In this document: in pieces, positions 1 through 8,640 of the stretch
Layout of the letters: every line of letters begins with the position of its first letter
How positions within the stretch are numbered: position 1 is the stretch's first letter
Assembly: GCA_913060515.1 (NCBI GenBank)
Contig: CAJXRZ010000003.1
Coordinates: forward strand, 115,798 to 179,797
DNA: 64,000 bases
Direction: 5' to 3'
From: an uncultured Pseudomonadota bacterium
GTDB taxonomy: Bacteria > Myxococcota_A > UBA796 > CAJQPC01
Translations under genes and position numbers: made by a program
The notes under the pieces: model-generated
The model's input: the letters and a program-made list of their open reading frames with translations, nothing else
The model's database searches: none
Told to the model about the DNA's origin: nothing

Positions 1-25
1 ACTCCCAGATTGACCCAGGCAGCCC

Positions 26-976
26 ATGCTTCCCCTCCTCCTCCTCGCCAGCCCGGTCCTCACAACCGCCGAGCTCGCCGAGCACGACAAGCCCGGCGAC
101 TGCTGGACGCTCATCGACGGCAAGGTCTACGACCTGAGCGAGTGGGTCCCCAAACACCCCGGCGGAGAGGAGATCCTACGCGCTTGCGGCAAGGACGCCT
201 CGAGGTTCTACGCAGCCCGTCCAGACGGCAGTCCGCACTCGGCGGGCGCTGACGAGGTCTTGGCCAGCACCTACATCGGTGACTTGGGCCAAGAAATGCA
301 GGCCAAAGGCGAGCTCCCCCACCCCCACGACCAGCGTGCGGAGGGGACCCGCTTGGCCCTGCTGCCCACCGCTGCTGTGGGGCCCAAAGGGAGCATCGCT
401 TTTCGCGCAGGCCACAGCTTGAGCTTCGGCGATTCGCCCAGCGGCATTGGCATCGGCATCGGCTACTCCTTTGGCCGCATAGACCTGCTGCTTAGCGACT
501 ACCGCGCGCAGGGCCTGGGCGGCTTGGAGTTCAAGTTCCAGGCACTGGACCAGCAACGCGGCGCCCCCCTCTCGGTGAGCATCGGCGCCGGAGGCGGCTT
601 CGCCAGCGTGGCGGATGCGCCCGCTCTGCAGAGTCAGCTCATCTTGGAGCGACAAGACCTGGACCGCCGCCTGAGCACGCGTCTGGTGGCCACTGGCGGC
701 ATGTCCCCGGGGGTCCAGGACAGCAACAAGCTCTCAGCTGGCGCCTCCCTCGAGTTCCGGCCCATGCCGATTCACAGTGTCTTCGCCGAAGCCATCGTGC
801 CCATCAGCGCCCCCGAGCAAGTGGCCTTCAGCGCCGGTGCCCGCATCTTCACCAGCGGACACGTCTTCTCCTTGTACTACAGCAGCACCCCCACCCTGGC
901 GCCGTGGGCCTTGGCCGCACCAGCGCTTCAAGAGCACGCAGTGGGCCTGGCCCTGGAGCGCGCGCTGCGACTCTGA
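26..976 (+). CDS. Secreted cytochrome b5-like domain fused to a beta-barrel domain
   Basis: This 316-residue protein has a short hydrophobic signal (MLPLLLLASPVLTTAE) and then a cytochrome b5 heme-binding domain at about residues 16-95. Visible b5 marks are CWTLIDGKVYDLSEW, the axial-His motif KHPGGEE and a second candidate axial His in PHSAGADEVL, followed by YIGDLG. From about residue 110 the chain is glycine-rich with alternating polar/hydrophobic strands (GIGIGIGYSFGRIDLLLS, FKFQALDQQ). That pattern resembles small outer-membrane beta-barrels, possibly DUF5777. The likely role is a heme protein anchored in or facing the outer membrane; its electron partner is unknown. The Shine-Dalgarno sequence is weak, and the start was chosen because the signal peptide follows directly. 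The next gene is convergent with a 7 bp gap. Confidence 0.75.
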   Translation: MLPLLLLASPVLTTAELAEHDKPGDCWTLIDGKVYDLSEWVPKHPGGEEILRACGKDASRFYAARPDGSPHSAGADEVLASTYIGDLGQEMQAKGELPHPHDQRAEGTRLALLPTAAVGPKGSIAFRAGHSLSFGDSPSGIGIGIGYSFGRIDLLLSDYRAQGLGGLEFKFQALDQQRGAPLSVSIGAGGGFASVADAPALQSQLILERQDLDRRLSTRLVATGGMSPGVQDSNKLSAGASLEFRPMPIHSVFAEAIVPISAPEQVAFSAGARIFTSGHVFSLYYSSTPTLAPWALAAPALQEHAVGLALERALRL

Positions 977-983
977 GCGACCT

Positions 984-2453
984 CTACTCTGCTCCCCAAA
1001 GCACGTAGGGCACGCCCTGGCGTTCCAACACCACCCGGTGCTGGGTCAAAGTGGGCCCAGGTACAAAGCCGGCCCCTTCGACGCGCTCGACCTCGTAGCC
1101 CACGCGCCACCTTCCACCTTGGGGAGGGTGGTAAACCGCGCTCGCTTGCACCCGCCAGCGCTCCTGGTCCACCAGACCCACAAAGAGGGTGTCGTTGAGC
1201 ACCTCCATGACCTGGGTGCTGCGCACGCGCTCCACCTGCACCTGACCACCCCAGGTTCCGGGGTAGAAGCCGGCGCGAACCCAGACGGTGTCTTGGTCTC
1301 CACCGTTGGGATGCCCCAGGTAGCGCCCATCCTGGGTGAAGCCTTGGTGGTAGATGCGGTGGCCCTGGTACCAGCGGAAGTAGTCGTCCCGCAGGCGGGC
1401 CCACTCGGCGCCAAGCACCCACGGTCCAGCGCTGAGCTCCCCGCCGGCAAGGTTGGCGATGCCAGCCAGGTTGGGCACCGGAATGCCCGAGCTGCGGTTC
1501 ACGATCAGGTCGTCGCCGCCGTACTGGGTGTAGAGCTCCAGGTAGTCGAAGGGCCCCGGCAATGGCACGGTGATGCGGGCGTCAAAGGCCGCGATCTCGT
1601 CCTGATCCGGCTCCTCTTGGTTGGGGTCATCGTAGATGTGCGGCTTGGTCGGCAGGATGAGCTGGCCCACGGATGGCAGGGGCCGACCCTCGCCACCAAA
1701 CAAGCCGAAGCGCGTGGCCCCAAGCTCCAACCAAGAGGTGGGTGCCCAACGGAAGTCCATCAGGATGACACCAGGGTTGTCCACGTCCAGGCGCTGGCGC
1801 TGCAGCCACCCTGCCCCCACGTGTACGCGCAGGGCACCCGCGCGGCCGATGTTGCCCTCGTAGGCCACCTGACCCATCGGCACGCTCCAGGCGTCATCTC
1901 CGAGCACCAGCGCGCCATGACGTGAGGGGCCCACATAGCGGCGCTCCGTGCCGAAGCCGGCCTGCCAGGGTCCGTGTCGAAAGCCACCGTAGGCCTCGCG
2001 AATGGGGAAGCCCACATCGACTGTAGGCGCGTCCACCCAGAGCTCCGGCGAGACCCGCACCTCATACCAAGGCGTGTAAGCCACCAGCTCAGCCCGGCCG
2101 CGCAGGGAGAGAAGACCGGCCTCGGAGTCGCCAAGAGTGCCCTGAGGACTCAGAGAGCCAACCCCGGTCCAAGCACTGGCTCGAACGCCGACAACCGGCG
2201 CCAAGAGCCCCTGCTCCCCTCCGTCCAAGACCAAATCCTCGGGCATGTAGGCGCCGTAAACCCGCAGCCAGGTGGGATACCAGCCGTCCGTCGCGGGAGC
2301 GTCCTTGAGCTGCATGGCCCTGTGCATCGCGCTGCGGTCGGCTCCCCCCAAGATCACGACCTGACGCTGGGCGCGCAGCAAGCGCTCGGCGCTCTCGTCC
2401 ATTTGGGGGTCGGCTGGCGCAGCAAAGAGCTGTGCGCAAAGGAGTGTCCACAT
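984..2453 (-). CDS. Predicted outer-membrane beta-barrel protein of unknown function
   Basis: This 489-residue secreted protein starts MWTLLCAQLFAAPADP, a short signal peptide with no basic n-region. An in-frame TTG lies three codons upstream at 2462, but ATG fits the signal peptide better. Most of the chain consists of alternating hydrophobic/aromatic strands with Gly, Trp and Tyr (for example QAGFGTERRYVGPSRHGALV and WVRAGFYPGTWGGQVQVERV). This is typical of porin-like 14-18-strand barrels. I do not recognise a named family or substrate. It is divergent from the next gene with only 23 bp between start codons, and convergent with the cytochrome b5 fusion. Confidence 0.65.
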   Translation of the reverse strand: MWTLLCAQLFAAPADPQMDESAERLLRAQRQVVILGGADRSAMHRAMQLKDAPATDGWYPTWLRVYGAYMPEDLVLDGGEQGLLAPVVGVRASAWTGVGSLSPQGTLGDSEAGLLSLRGRAELVAYTPWYEVRVSPELWVDAPTVDVGFPIREAYGGFRHGPWQAGFGTERRYVGPSRHGALVLGDDAWSVPMGQVAYEGNIGRAGALRVHVGAGWLQRQRLDVDNPGVILMDFRWAPTSWLELGATRFGLFGGEGRPLPSVGQLILPTKPHIYDDPNQEEPDQDEIAAFDARITVPLPGPFDYLELYTQYGGDDLIVNRSSGIPVPNLAGIANLAGGELSAGPWVLGAEWARLRDDYFRWYQGHRIYHQGFTQDGRYLGHPNGGDQDTVWVRAGFYPGTWGGQVQVERVRSTQVMEVLNDTLFVGLVDQERWRVQASAVYHPPQGGRWRVGYEVERVEGAGFVPGPTLTQHRVVLERQGVPYVLWGAE

Positions 2454-2476
2454 GCCTGCCAAGGTAGCATCGCCAC

Positions 2477-3532
2477 ATGCTGTTGGCCCTGCTGCTCACC
2501 CAGGCCTGGGCCCTCCCTCCGGAGGCGGACCCGGCGACTTCCGCTGCCCCCAGTCAGTCCTTGGCGACCTGGCAGCGCAGCGCGCCCTTGCCCCCTGAGC
2601 CCATCTTCCAGCACTACATCCTGCGCCACCGGGCGCTGATGGTGCAGGTGAGCGCCGGTCGCCGCGCTAGCCCGGCCTACCGAAACACATGGGGCCAGCT
2701 GGACGCCTACTGGGCCTTCGCCCAATACTCCCAGCCACTCCCCTACCTGAGCGTCGCCGACCAAGAGAGAGCGGCCGACCTGAGCGTGATCGCCGCCACC
2801 TTGGCCGCCGAGGCCCTGTTCAACGAGACCTTGGCGCGCTCGGAGTTCCTCTCCGGGGCCCAGATCGCCCTGCGCACCCTGAGTGGGCCAAACCTTGAAG
2901 TGCAGCCTGGCAAGAAGGGTAGCAAGAACAAGACCGAGCTTCGAGCAAACGGCGCCCCTCCAAACCGCGCACCCCAACTCCAAGCCGCCCGCTTGGACCT
3001 ACCGGCACGCCCCAGAAAGCCCCCTCCCCCCAGCCTGCGATTCGGCGCTGGAACCGCCCTGAACACCGACCCCGAGCAGCCCCTCAGCATCGCGTGGAAC
3101 ACCTACATCATCCTGCGTGCCATCGGCGTGGATGACCTGCGTCTGAGCAGCAACCTGGTGCAGCTTCAGTTTCCGAGTGGACGCGGTCGCAGCCGAAGCT
3201 TTGAGCCCATCTGGAGCCTGGCCTGGCAACTCAATCTGCGTCAGCGCATCCATCCACGCCTGACCCTGAGCGCCGAGATTCGCTCCGTCGACGCCGGATA
3301 CATGCCTCGCCACGCCCGCCTTGGCCTCTCGACGACACCCCTGGCTGAGCAACCTCAGTGGGTGCTCACCCTCGGCGCCAGGCACAACTTCGAGACACCC
3401 AAACGCCCCGTCGAACAGAGAATCGAGCTGAGCCTTCAATGGAATGGTCGCTGGCGCGCCGCCTTGGACCCAAGCCGTGTCACACCCGCTCAACGCTCCG
3501 GCCCCGAGCCTTGGTGGACCCCCTCAGCTTAG
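2477..3532 (+). CDS. Secreted protein of unknown function, possible envelope barrel
   Basis: This 351-residue protein begins MLLALLLTQAWALPPEADP, a short signal peptide. Residues about 30-130 look helical (FAQYSQPLPYLSVADQE, LAAEALFNETLARSEFL). A proline- and lysine-rich linker follows around 140-195. The last 150 residues alternate like beta strands (SLAWQLNLRQRIHPRLTLSAEIR, WVLTLGARHNFE), suggesting an outer-membrane barrel or a barrel-associated domain. No family is recognised. It shares a 23 bp divergent start region with the upstream barrel gene and is convergent with the HEAT-repeat lipoprotein gene. Confidence 0.6.
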   Translation: MLLALLLTQAWALPPEADPATSAAPSQSLATWQRSAPLPPEPIFQHYILRHRALMVQVSAGRRASPAYRNTWGQLDAYWAFAQYSQPLPYLSVADQERAADLSVIAATLAAEALFNETLARSEFLSGAQIALRTLSGPNLEVQPGKKGSKNKTELRANGAPPNRAPQLQAARLDLPARPRKPPPPSLRFGAGTALNTDPEQPLSIAWNTYIILRAIGVDDLRLSSNLVQLQFPSGRGRSRSFEPIWSLAWQLNLRQRIHPRLTLSAEIRSVDAGYMPRHARLGLSTTPLAEQPQWVLTLGARHNFETPKRPVEQRIELSLQWNGRWRAALDPSRVTPAQRSGPEPWWTPSA

Positions 3533-3551
3533 CGGGTCACAACCACAAATC

Positions 3552-4226
3552 TCAGCCCGGCGGCCAAGCCATCTTCTGGGTCGCCGGCGGCTTTTCCCGG
3601 TCGCTTCGAGGGCTCGGGGTGTCGACACTTGGCGCTTCAGGCGCAACTTCGGGCGCTTCAGGCTCCAGCTGCTCCGGCACCTGCTCCCCGTCTTCCAGCG
3701 AGGTCGATGTCTCGCCTTCTGCAGGCGGGGCATCTCCAAGCTCACGCAGAGCCTCGGTGGCGTTCCATGCGACGTGGTCATCGGTGCTGTTCTGGAGCTC
3801 CGAGAGCACTGGGATGGCGCTGGCATCTCCAATCTGACCCAAGGCCCAGATCGCGTTGAGCGGTGGCCGCTTCTGGCTCTCTACAAAGGCCAAGAGCGCG
3901 GGTCCACCTGCAGGATCCCCCAGACGACCCAGGCACTCCGCAGCGGCCTTTTGCACCCGTGGGTCAGGGTCCAAGAGCGCCTCGGAGACCGCTGGCACGA
4001 CGCTAAGGTCTTCCTGCTCAGCCAGGGCCACCAGAGCCCGCACGCGGAGCTCCGCTTTGGGATCTTGAAGGGCACCCACCAGCGCCTGCGCGATCAAGGG
4101 ATCTTGGACGTTCTTGGCCAGATCCATCATGTCGCCGCGCACAGCCGGGTTGCCTGAGCCCAAGCCCTGGGCCACGACTGCGGGGTCCGGCCCACAGGCC
4201 ACCATGCTGAGGAGCAAGAAGATCAT
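3552..4226 (-). CDS. HEAT-repeat lipoprotein
   Basis: This 224-residue protein has a very short lipoprotein signal (MIFLLLSMVACGPD, lipobox VAC). About four HEAT/PBS-type repeats follow over residues 20-150, with the pattern LVGALQDPKAELRVRALVALAEQ repeated in diverged copies. The C-terminus from about residue 155 is a low-complexity Pro/Glu/Ala/Ser tail. HEAT repeats are protein-protein scaffolds, so it may organise an envelope complex. Its ATG overlaps the stop of the tyrosine-kinase gene (ATGA), so translation is coupled and a role linked to polysaccharide export is plausible. No catalytic residues are evident. Confidence 0.75.
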   Translation of the reverse strand: MIFLLLSMVACGPDPAVVAQGLGSGNPAVRGDMMDLAKNVQDPLIAQALVGALQDPKAELRVRALVALAEQEDLSVVPAVSEALLDPDPRVQKAAAECLGRLGDPAGGPALLAFVESQKRPPLNAIWALGQIGDASAIPVLSELQNSTDDHVAWNATEALRELGDAPPAEGETSTSLEDGEQVPEQLEPEAPEVAPEAPSVDTPSPRSDREKPPATQKMAWPPG

Positions 4227-6316
4227 GCTGCATCCCCAGTGTTTCCATAGGCTTGGTACGCCTTGGCGTAAACGCCGTAGCCGGTGGCTGAGAAGTCCAT
4301 CTTGTTGAGGACCAGCCCCAAAGGCTCGACATCGTGGCTGATGAGGCGCTCGCGGGTGTCATCCAGGACCCGACGTGGGGTCTTGTCCGCTTCGACCACC
4401 AACACCATGCCGCCCACCATCTGGGCGACCAAGAGCGCATCGTTGACCACCAGGGCCGGCGGCACGTCCACAAGAACGTAGTCGTAGCTGCGGCAGAGCT
4501 CGTTGATCAGCTGACGCAGACGCAGGCTCTCGACCAGAGAACCTGGGTTCGGAGGAATGGCACCGGAGCTCAGCAAGGAGAGCCCCTCCACGCCCGTCTC
4601 CTGGATGGCGTCTGCAGCTTGGGCCTGGCCCATGACCACTTGGGTCAAGCCAACCCGGTTGTCCGATTGGGCCCAGAAGCTGTGCTGGGTGGGGCGACGC
4701 AAGTCGCAGTCCACGACCAGAACCCGCTTGCCTTCGCGGGCCAGGGACACGCCCAGGTTGGCGATGACGGTGGACTTTCCCTCCCCGGGGAGCGAGGAGC
4801 TCACGCACAGAGAGTTGCTGGTGCTGTCCAAGGAGGCGAACTGAATCGCTGAGCGAAGCGTCCTGTAGGCCTCGGCGACCGGGTCGGTCACAGGCAGGTC
4901 CGCGATGCTCATGCCAATGCCCGCCTTGTAGCGCGGCAGCGTGGCCAGCAGAGGCTGCTCCCAGGTCTCCTTGAGCTCTTCGGGACTGCGGATGCTGTCG
5001 TCGATGTACTCGAAGAGGAAGACCAAGCCCAGTCCGACCAGCACGCCCAAGCCAGCGCCGGTGACCAGGTTCACGAAGAAGCGTGGGCTCTTGTGGCGGT
5101 CGGGCTTGGTGGCCGGCTCGATGAACTGAATCGGAGAGGTGCTCATCGCTTCCGCGACGGCGATCTGGTAGCTCTGAGAGGCCAGGGAGCGGTAGACCTC
5201 TTCCGCCGCGGTGGCCGCGAGCTGGAGCTGCGAGAGGCGCCGCATCTTGTCGGGGTACTGGCTGAAGGTCTGGGTGGTCCGCTCGATGGCCTCGTTGATG
5301 GCCCCCGCGCGATCCTGAAGCCCGGCCTCCTCGACCTGCATCTGAACCAAGGTTGGGTTCATGCCGTGCTGCTGGGCCAGAACGTCGACCAACTCTTCTT
5401 CCAGGGCCCGGATCTGCTCATCGAGCTGAACCACATCCGGGTGGCGCTCGGTCAGGTCCAAGAGCAAGGTCACGCGGCGAACGCGCTGCTCAGAGAGACT
5501 CTCGCGCAGACCCCGAATCTCAGGGTTGTCGGCGATGGTGGTCGGACCGATCCAGTCGATCTCTTCCTGCCCTTGCAGGCTGCGCAGTTCCTTGGATTGG
5601 GCTTGGATTTCACCGAGTCGACTCTGGGTCTCCTCGGCCATCATCAGGAGCTCGGAGAGGCGGCTGACGGCGGAGCGCACCTCGGAGTCCAGATCGATGA
5701 TGCGCTCTTCTTCCTGCACATCTGCGATCTCGGCCAAGGCGTTGTCGAACTCCGCCTGCACGATGATCAGGCGCTCTTCAACGAAGGTGCGCGCATCGGT
5801 GCTCTCCTTCTTGGCCCGTGCTTGGGTGTCGACGATGTAGACCTGGGCCAGGGTATCGGCCATCAGCTGCGACTTGAGCGGGTCATCGGAGGTCGCGACG
5901 ATCTGGATGAGATCGGTGTTCTCGTGCTGCCGCACGGTGAGCTGGGGCACGACCTCGGTGGGGATGAGCGAGCTGTCGATGATCAGCTTGTCTGGGGCCA
6001 GGAGCTTGTCGTCCTCGTCCCGAAGCTGAAGGCGCCAGATGACCTCCTCCAGGACCGGACGGGTCGTCATCATCGCGATGTGGTTCTGAATGTCGTCGCT
6101 CTCGCCCGACATGCCAACGGCCAGCTCTTGCAAGCCCAGATCTGAGAGCACAGCGCTGGTCGCGTCGGAGCTCGAGACCATCAGCCGTGCGCTGGTCTCG
6201 TATTCTTTGGGCAACAGCAGGGCACTCACGGCGCCAGCCACTGTGAAGACCACAAGCGCCTGAACGAGCAACCACAGGCGACGGCGCAAGGCCGCAAGAA
6301 GGCGCATTAGCTCCAT
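4223..6316 (-). CDS. Wzc-type polysaccharide co-polymerase / bacterial tyrosine autokinase
   Basis: This 697-residue inner-membrane protein follows the Wzc plan. It has a TM helix at about residues 13-35, a Wzz domain, a long periplasmic coiled coil (about 160-400), a second TM at about 413-435 and a cytoplasmic BY-kinase domain. The kinase shows Walker A LPGEGKSTV (about 508), Walker A' VLVVDCDLRRP (about 532) and Walker B YVLVDVPP (about 618). The C-terminus carries a tyrosine cluster, GYGVYAKAYQAYG, which is the usual autophosphorylation site. It controls chain length and export of exopolysaccharide. It lies downstream of the initiating transferase and export-protein genes on the same strand and overlaps the HEAT lipoprotein gene by 4 bp. 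The family assignment is firm; which sugar is exported is unknown. Confidence 0.92.
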   Translation of the reverse strand: MELMRLLAALRRRLWLLVQALVVFTVAGAVSALLLPKEYETSARLMVSSSDATSAVLSDLGLQELAVGMSGESDDIQNHIAMMTTRPVLEEVIWRLQLRDEDDKLLAPDKLIIDSSLIPTEVVPQLTVRQHENTDLIQIVATSDDPLKSQLMADTLAQVYIVDTQARAKKESTDARTFVEERLIIVQAEFDNALAEIADVQEEERIIDLDSEVRSAVSRLSELLMMAEETQSRLGEIQAQSKELRSLQGQEEIDWIGPTTIADNPEIRGLRESLSEQRVRRVTLLLDLTERHPDVVQLDEQIRALEEELVDVLAQQHGMNPTLVQMQVEEAGLQDRAGAINEAIERTTQTFSQYPDKMRRLSQLQLAATAAEEVYRSLASQSYQIAVAEAMSTSPIQFIEPATKPDRHKSPRFFVNLVTGAGLGVLVGLGLVFLFEYIDDSIRSPEELKETWEQPLLATLPRYKAGIGMSIADLPVTDPVAEAYRTLRSAIQFASLDSTSNSLCVSSSLPGEGKSTVIANLGVSLAREGKRVLVVDCDLRRPTQHSFWAQSDNRVGLTQVVMGQAQAADAIQETGVEGLSLLSSGAIPPNPGSLVESLRLRQLINELCRSYDYVLVDVPPALVVNDALLVAQMVGGMVLVVEADKTPRRVLDDTRERLISHDVEPLGLVLNKMDFSATGYGVYAKAYQAYGNTGDAA

Positions 6317-6365
6317 TGGGGACGGACCTTAACGCAGGCGGAGGCAGGCTGTAGTGGGGGCTGGG

Positions 6366-7811
6366 TCAACGAGCACCTCGGCCCTTGAGGACCGCTGGAA
6401 TAGTGAGCAGCAAGATCTTCAGGTCCAGCCAGGGGCTCCACCCTTGTACGTAGGCGATGTCCAAGCTGACCATCTCCTGAAAACCCAGGTTAGAGCGCCC
6501 TCGAACCTGCCACAAGCCGGTAATGCCGGGGTGAACCTGGTGTCGCAGCTCAAACCAATAGGCCAGCTCGCGGTCATCCTCAATGCCCTTCAAATCTCCG
6601 GTGGGCAATGGGCGCGGTCCGACCAGGTTCATGTCGCCACGCAGCACGTTCCAGAACTGCGGGAACTCATCCAGTGAACTGCGCCGAAGGAAGTCTCCGA
6701 CACGGGTCACCCGTGGGTCCCGGTCCATCTTGAAGAGCAGCCCGTCCGATTCGTTCTGGGCAGCAAGGGCGGCCTTCTGAGCTTCGGCTCCAACCACCAT
6801 GGAGCGGAACTTGTAGAAGGAGAAGATGCGCCCGCCCTTGCCCACCCGAGGCGAGGCGTAGAGCACCGGTCCGGGAGAGTCCAAGCGAATGGCGATGGCC
6901 ACCGCGAGGAACAGGGGGCCGAGAAGCAGCCCGCCGAGCACGACCACCATGATGTCCACGGCGCGCTTGAGGGAGACCACCAAGCTTGGGTAGGTCACGC
7001 GACTGAGGTCGATGAGCTGCAGCTCTCCGAGCTCCGCGACCTCCAGGCGCGGGCTGACGATGCCCCAAGTGAAGGGAACCTGAAGCACCCGAATGCCCAT
7101 CTGGGCGCACCGCGTGGTCAGCTCGAGGGCATCTGAGCGAGAGAGCCCGCGCGAGGCCAGCACGATGGTCTCGATCCCATGCGCGTTGATGATCTCCCGC
7201 AAGCGCTCGGAGCTCCCAAGCAGTCGGCCTTCGGCCACCGAGGTGTCCTCGCCAATGGGAGCGATGAAGCCCTTGAGGGAGAAGGCTCTGCGCCCTTCCC
7301 GCGCCAAGCGCTCTTCCATGAGCAGCGCGTCCTCTCCAACCCCAAAGATCGCCACACGCTCAGCGGCGAGCTGGGAGCCCCCCCTGGACTGCCAGCGCAG
7401 GAGCAGGGCACGCCAAACAGCCAACGAAGCAAAGCCGGTGCTCACCCAGGTGAGCAGCAAGAACCTGGACCAGCGACGCGCCTCGGGCACCACCAAGTGC
7501 AGCAGGGCTGCCAGAAGCAGAACACCGATGGTCGCCTTGGAGATGCCGCCCAGGGAGCGCACAACGGTGCTGCTTCGGCTGGGGTCGTACAAGCCTTGGT
7601 GTCGCAGCAAGCCCAGCCAGCCCAAGAGCAACAAGCCTGCAGGCGGCATCCAAGGGTTGAGCAGCCAGAGCTCGCGGTATTGAACCTGCAGCAGCTGCTC
7701 CATGACCGGACGCCAGATCACCCAGAGCTGCCATGACAATGCCAAGGCGCCTGCAAGTACGGCGATGTCCACCAGGCCGACGGCCAGGCGGATCCAGTTG
7801 GTGCGATGCAT
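6366..7811 (-). CDS. Exopolysaccharide initiating sugar-phosphate transferase (polyprenyl glycosylphosphotransferase)
   Basis: This 481-residue integral membrane enzyme has about four N-terminal TM helices (to about 130) and a CoA-binding-like Rossmann region ([16 protein letters not shown]). A fifth helix ([20 protein letters not shown]) leads into the bacterial sugar-transferase domain. Diagnostic motifs are [44 protein letters not shown] and [10 protein letters not shown]. The family moves a hexose-1-phosphate from UDP-sugar to undecaprenyl phosphate, the first step of repeat-unit assembly. The gene lies 3 bp downstream of the Wza-type gene and about 50 bp upstream of the Wzc-type gene, a standard Wzx/Wzy-type locus. 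The sugar is not predictable. Confidence 0.92.
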   Translation of the reverse strand: MHRTNWIRLAVGLVDIAVLAGALALSWQLWVIWRPVMEQLLQVQYRELWLLNPWMPPAGLLLLGWLGLLRHQGLYDPSRSSTVVRSLGGISKATIGVLLLAALLHLVVPEARRWSRFLLLTWVSTGFASLAVWRALLLRWQSRGGSQLAAERVAIFGVGEDALLMEERLAREGRRAFSLKGFIAPIGEDTSVAEGRLLGSSERLREIINAHGIETIVLASRGLSRSDALELTTRCAQMGIRVLQVPFTWGIVSPRLEVAELGELQLIDLSRVTYPSLVVSLKRAVDIMVVVLGGLLLGPLFLAVAIAIRLDSPGPVLYASPRVGKGGRIFSFYKFRSMVVGAEAQKAALAAQNESDGLLFKMDRDPRVTRVGDFLRRSSLDEFPQFWNVLRGDMNLVGPRPLPTGDLKGIEDDRELAYWFELRHQVHPGITGLWQVRGRSNLGFQEMVSLDIAYVQGWSPWLDLKILLLTIPAVLKGRGAR

Positions 7812-7814
7812 GGG

Positions 7815-8555
7815 CTATTGCGCCAAGATTGCGCCTGTGCCCTGGGCCCCATCGGAGATGGCGTTGCGGTAGACCGCGGAGCCAGCCACAAAGGGCGCAA
7901 GCACGGTCTGGAGGCGACGGAAGAAGCGCTCCACATTCGCGATGGTCTTGGTCGGCACGTAGACGATGTCGCCCTGCTGCAGGAAGACCAGCTGGCTCAT
8001 GTTGCCCTGGCCGTAGATCGAGGCGACGTCCACCAGGTAGAGCTCCGGTTCCCCGGAGACATCCCCGCGAATGAGCAAGACGTTGTCGGTGCGCGCGTTG
8101 GTGTTGATTCCGCCGGCGCGCACCATGGCCTCGAGTACGGTCATGTCCGAGTCCAGCTGGAGCACAGCGGGGTTGGTGACCTCGCCCAGGACAAAGACCT
8201 TCTGGCTGGAGAGCTCCACAACGTTCACCGAGACGGAGGGCTCCCGGTAGTACTCGGCAAGCGAGGTCTCCAATGTGTTGACCAGCTCGGGGTAGGTCAG
8301 GCCGGCCACCTGAACATGCCCCACGATCGGGAAGGTGATTCTGCCGTCGGGGGCGATCGTCACCGTCATGTCCAGATCAGGGGCCTTCCAGACTTTGATG
8401 TCGAAGGTATCTCCAGGTCCGAAGACGAAGTCTTGCGCCGCAGGAGCGCGCAGCTCAGGCACCTCTTCGACAGGAACCGCTTCCATCGGGGCGGTACGGC
8501 CTGCGCAGCCGACAAGCACCAGCAACAGGGAGAACAAGGACATCAATGCAGACAT
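7815..8555 (-). CDS. Wza-type polysaccharide export lipoprotein
   Basis: This 246-residue protein starts MSALMSLFSLLLVLVGCAG with a clear lipobox (LVGC). The open frame extends further upstream to 9098, but that part runs antisense through the neighbouring gene and has no signal peptide. A Poly_export domain follows (FGPGDTFDIKVW, ITFPIVGHVQVAGLT), then an SLBB-like region (VFVLGEVTNPAVLQLDSDMT, VLEAMVRAGGIN). Members form the outer-membrane pore for capsule or exopolysaccharide. It is the first gene of the minus-strand exopolysaccharide set and is divergent from the TIG-domain lipoprotein across 85 bp. Confidence 0.9.
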   Translation of the reverse strand: MSALMSLFSLLLVLVGCAGRTAPMEAVPVEEVPELRAPAAQDFVFGPGDTFDIKVWKAPDLDMTVTIAPDGRITFPIVGHVQVAGLTYPELVNTLETSLAEYYREPSVSVNVVELSSQKVFVLGEVTNPAVLQLDSDMTVLEAMVRAGGINTNARTDNVLLIRGDVSGEPELYLVDVASIYGQGNMSQLVFLQQGDIVYVPTKTIANVERFFRRLQTVLAPFVAGSAVYRNAISDGAQGTGAILAQ

Positions 8556-8640
8556 AGGTTCGCCGTAGCGCAAGGGTAATGGAGTCGTCAACCGGTCCAA
8601 GGACACGGTACACTCACGCGTTGAAACCCAAAAGGGCATC

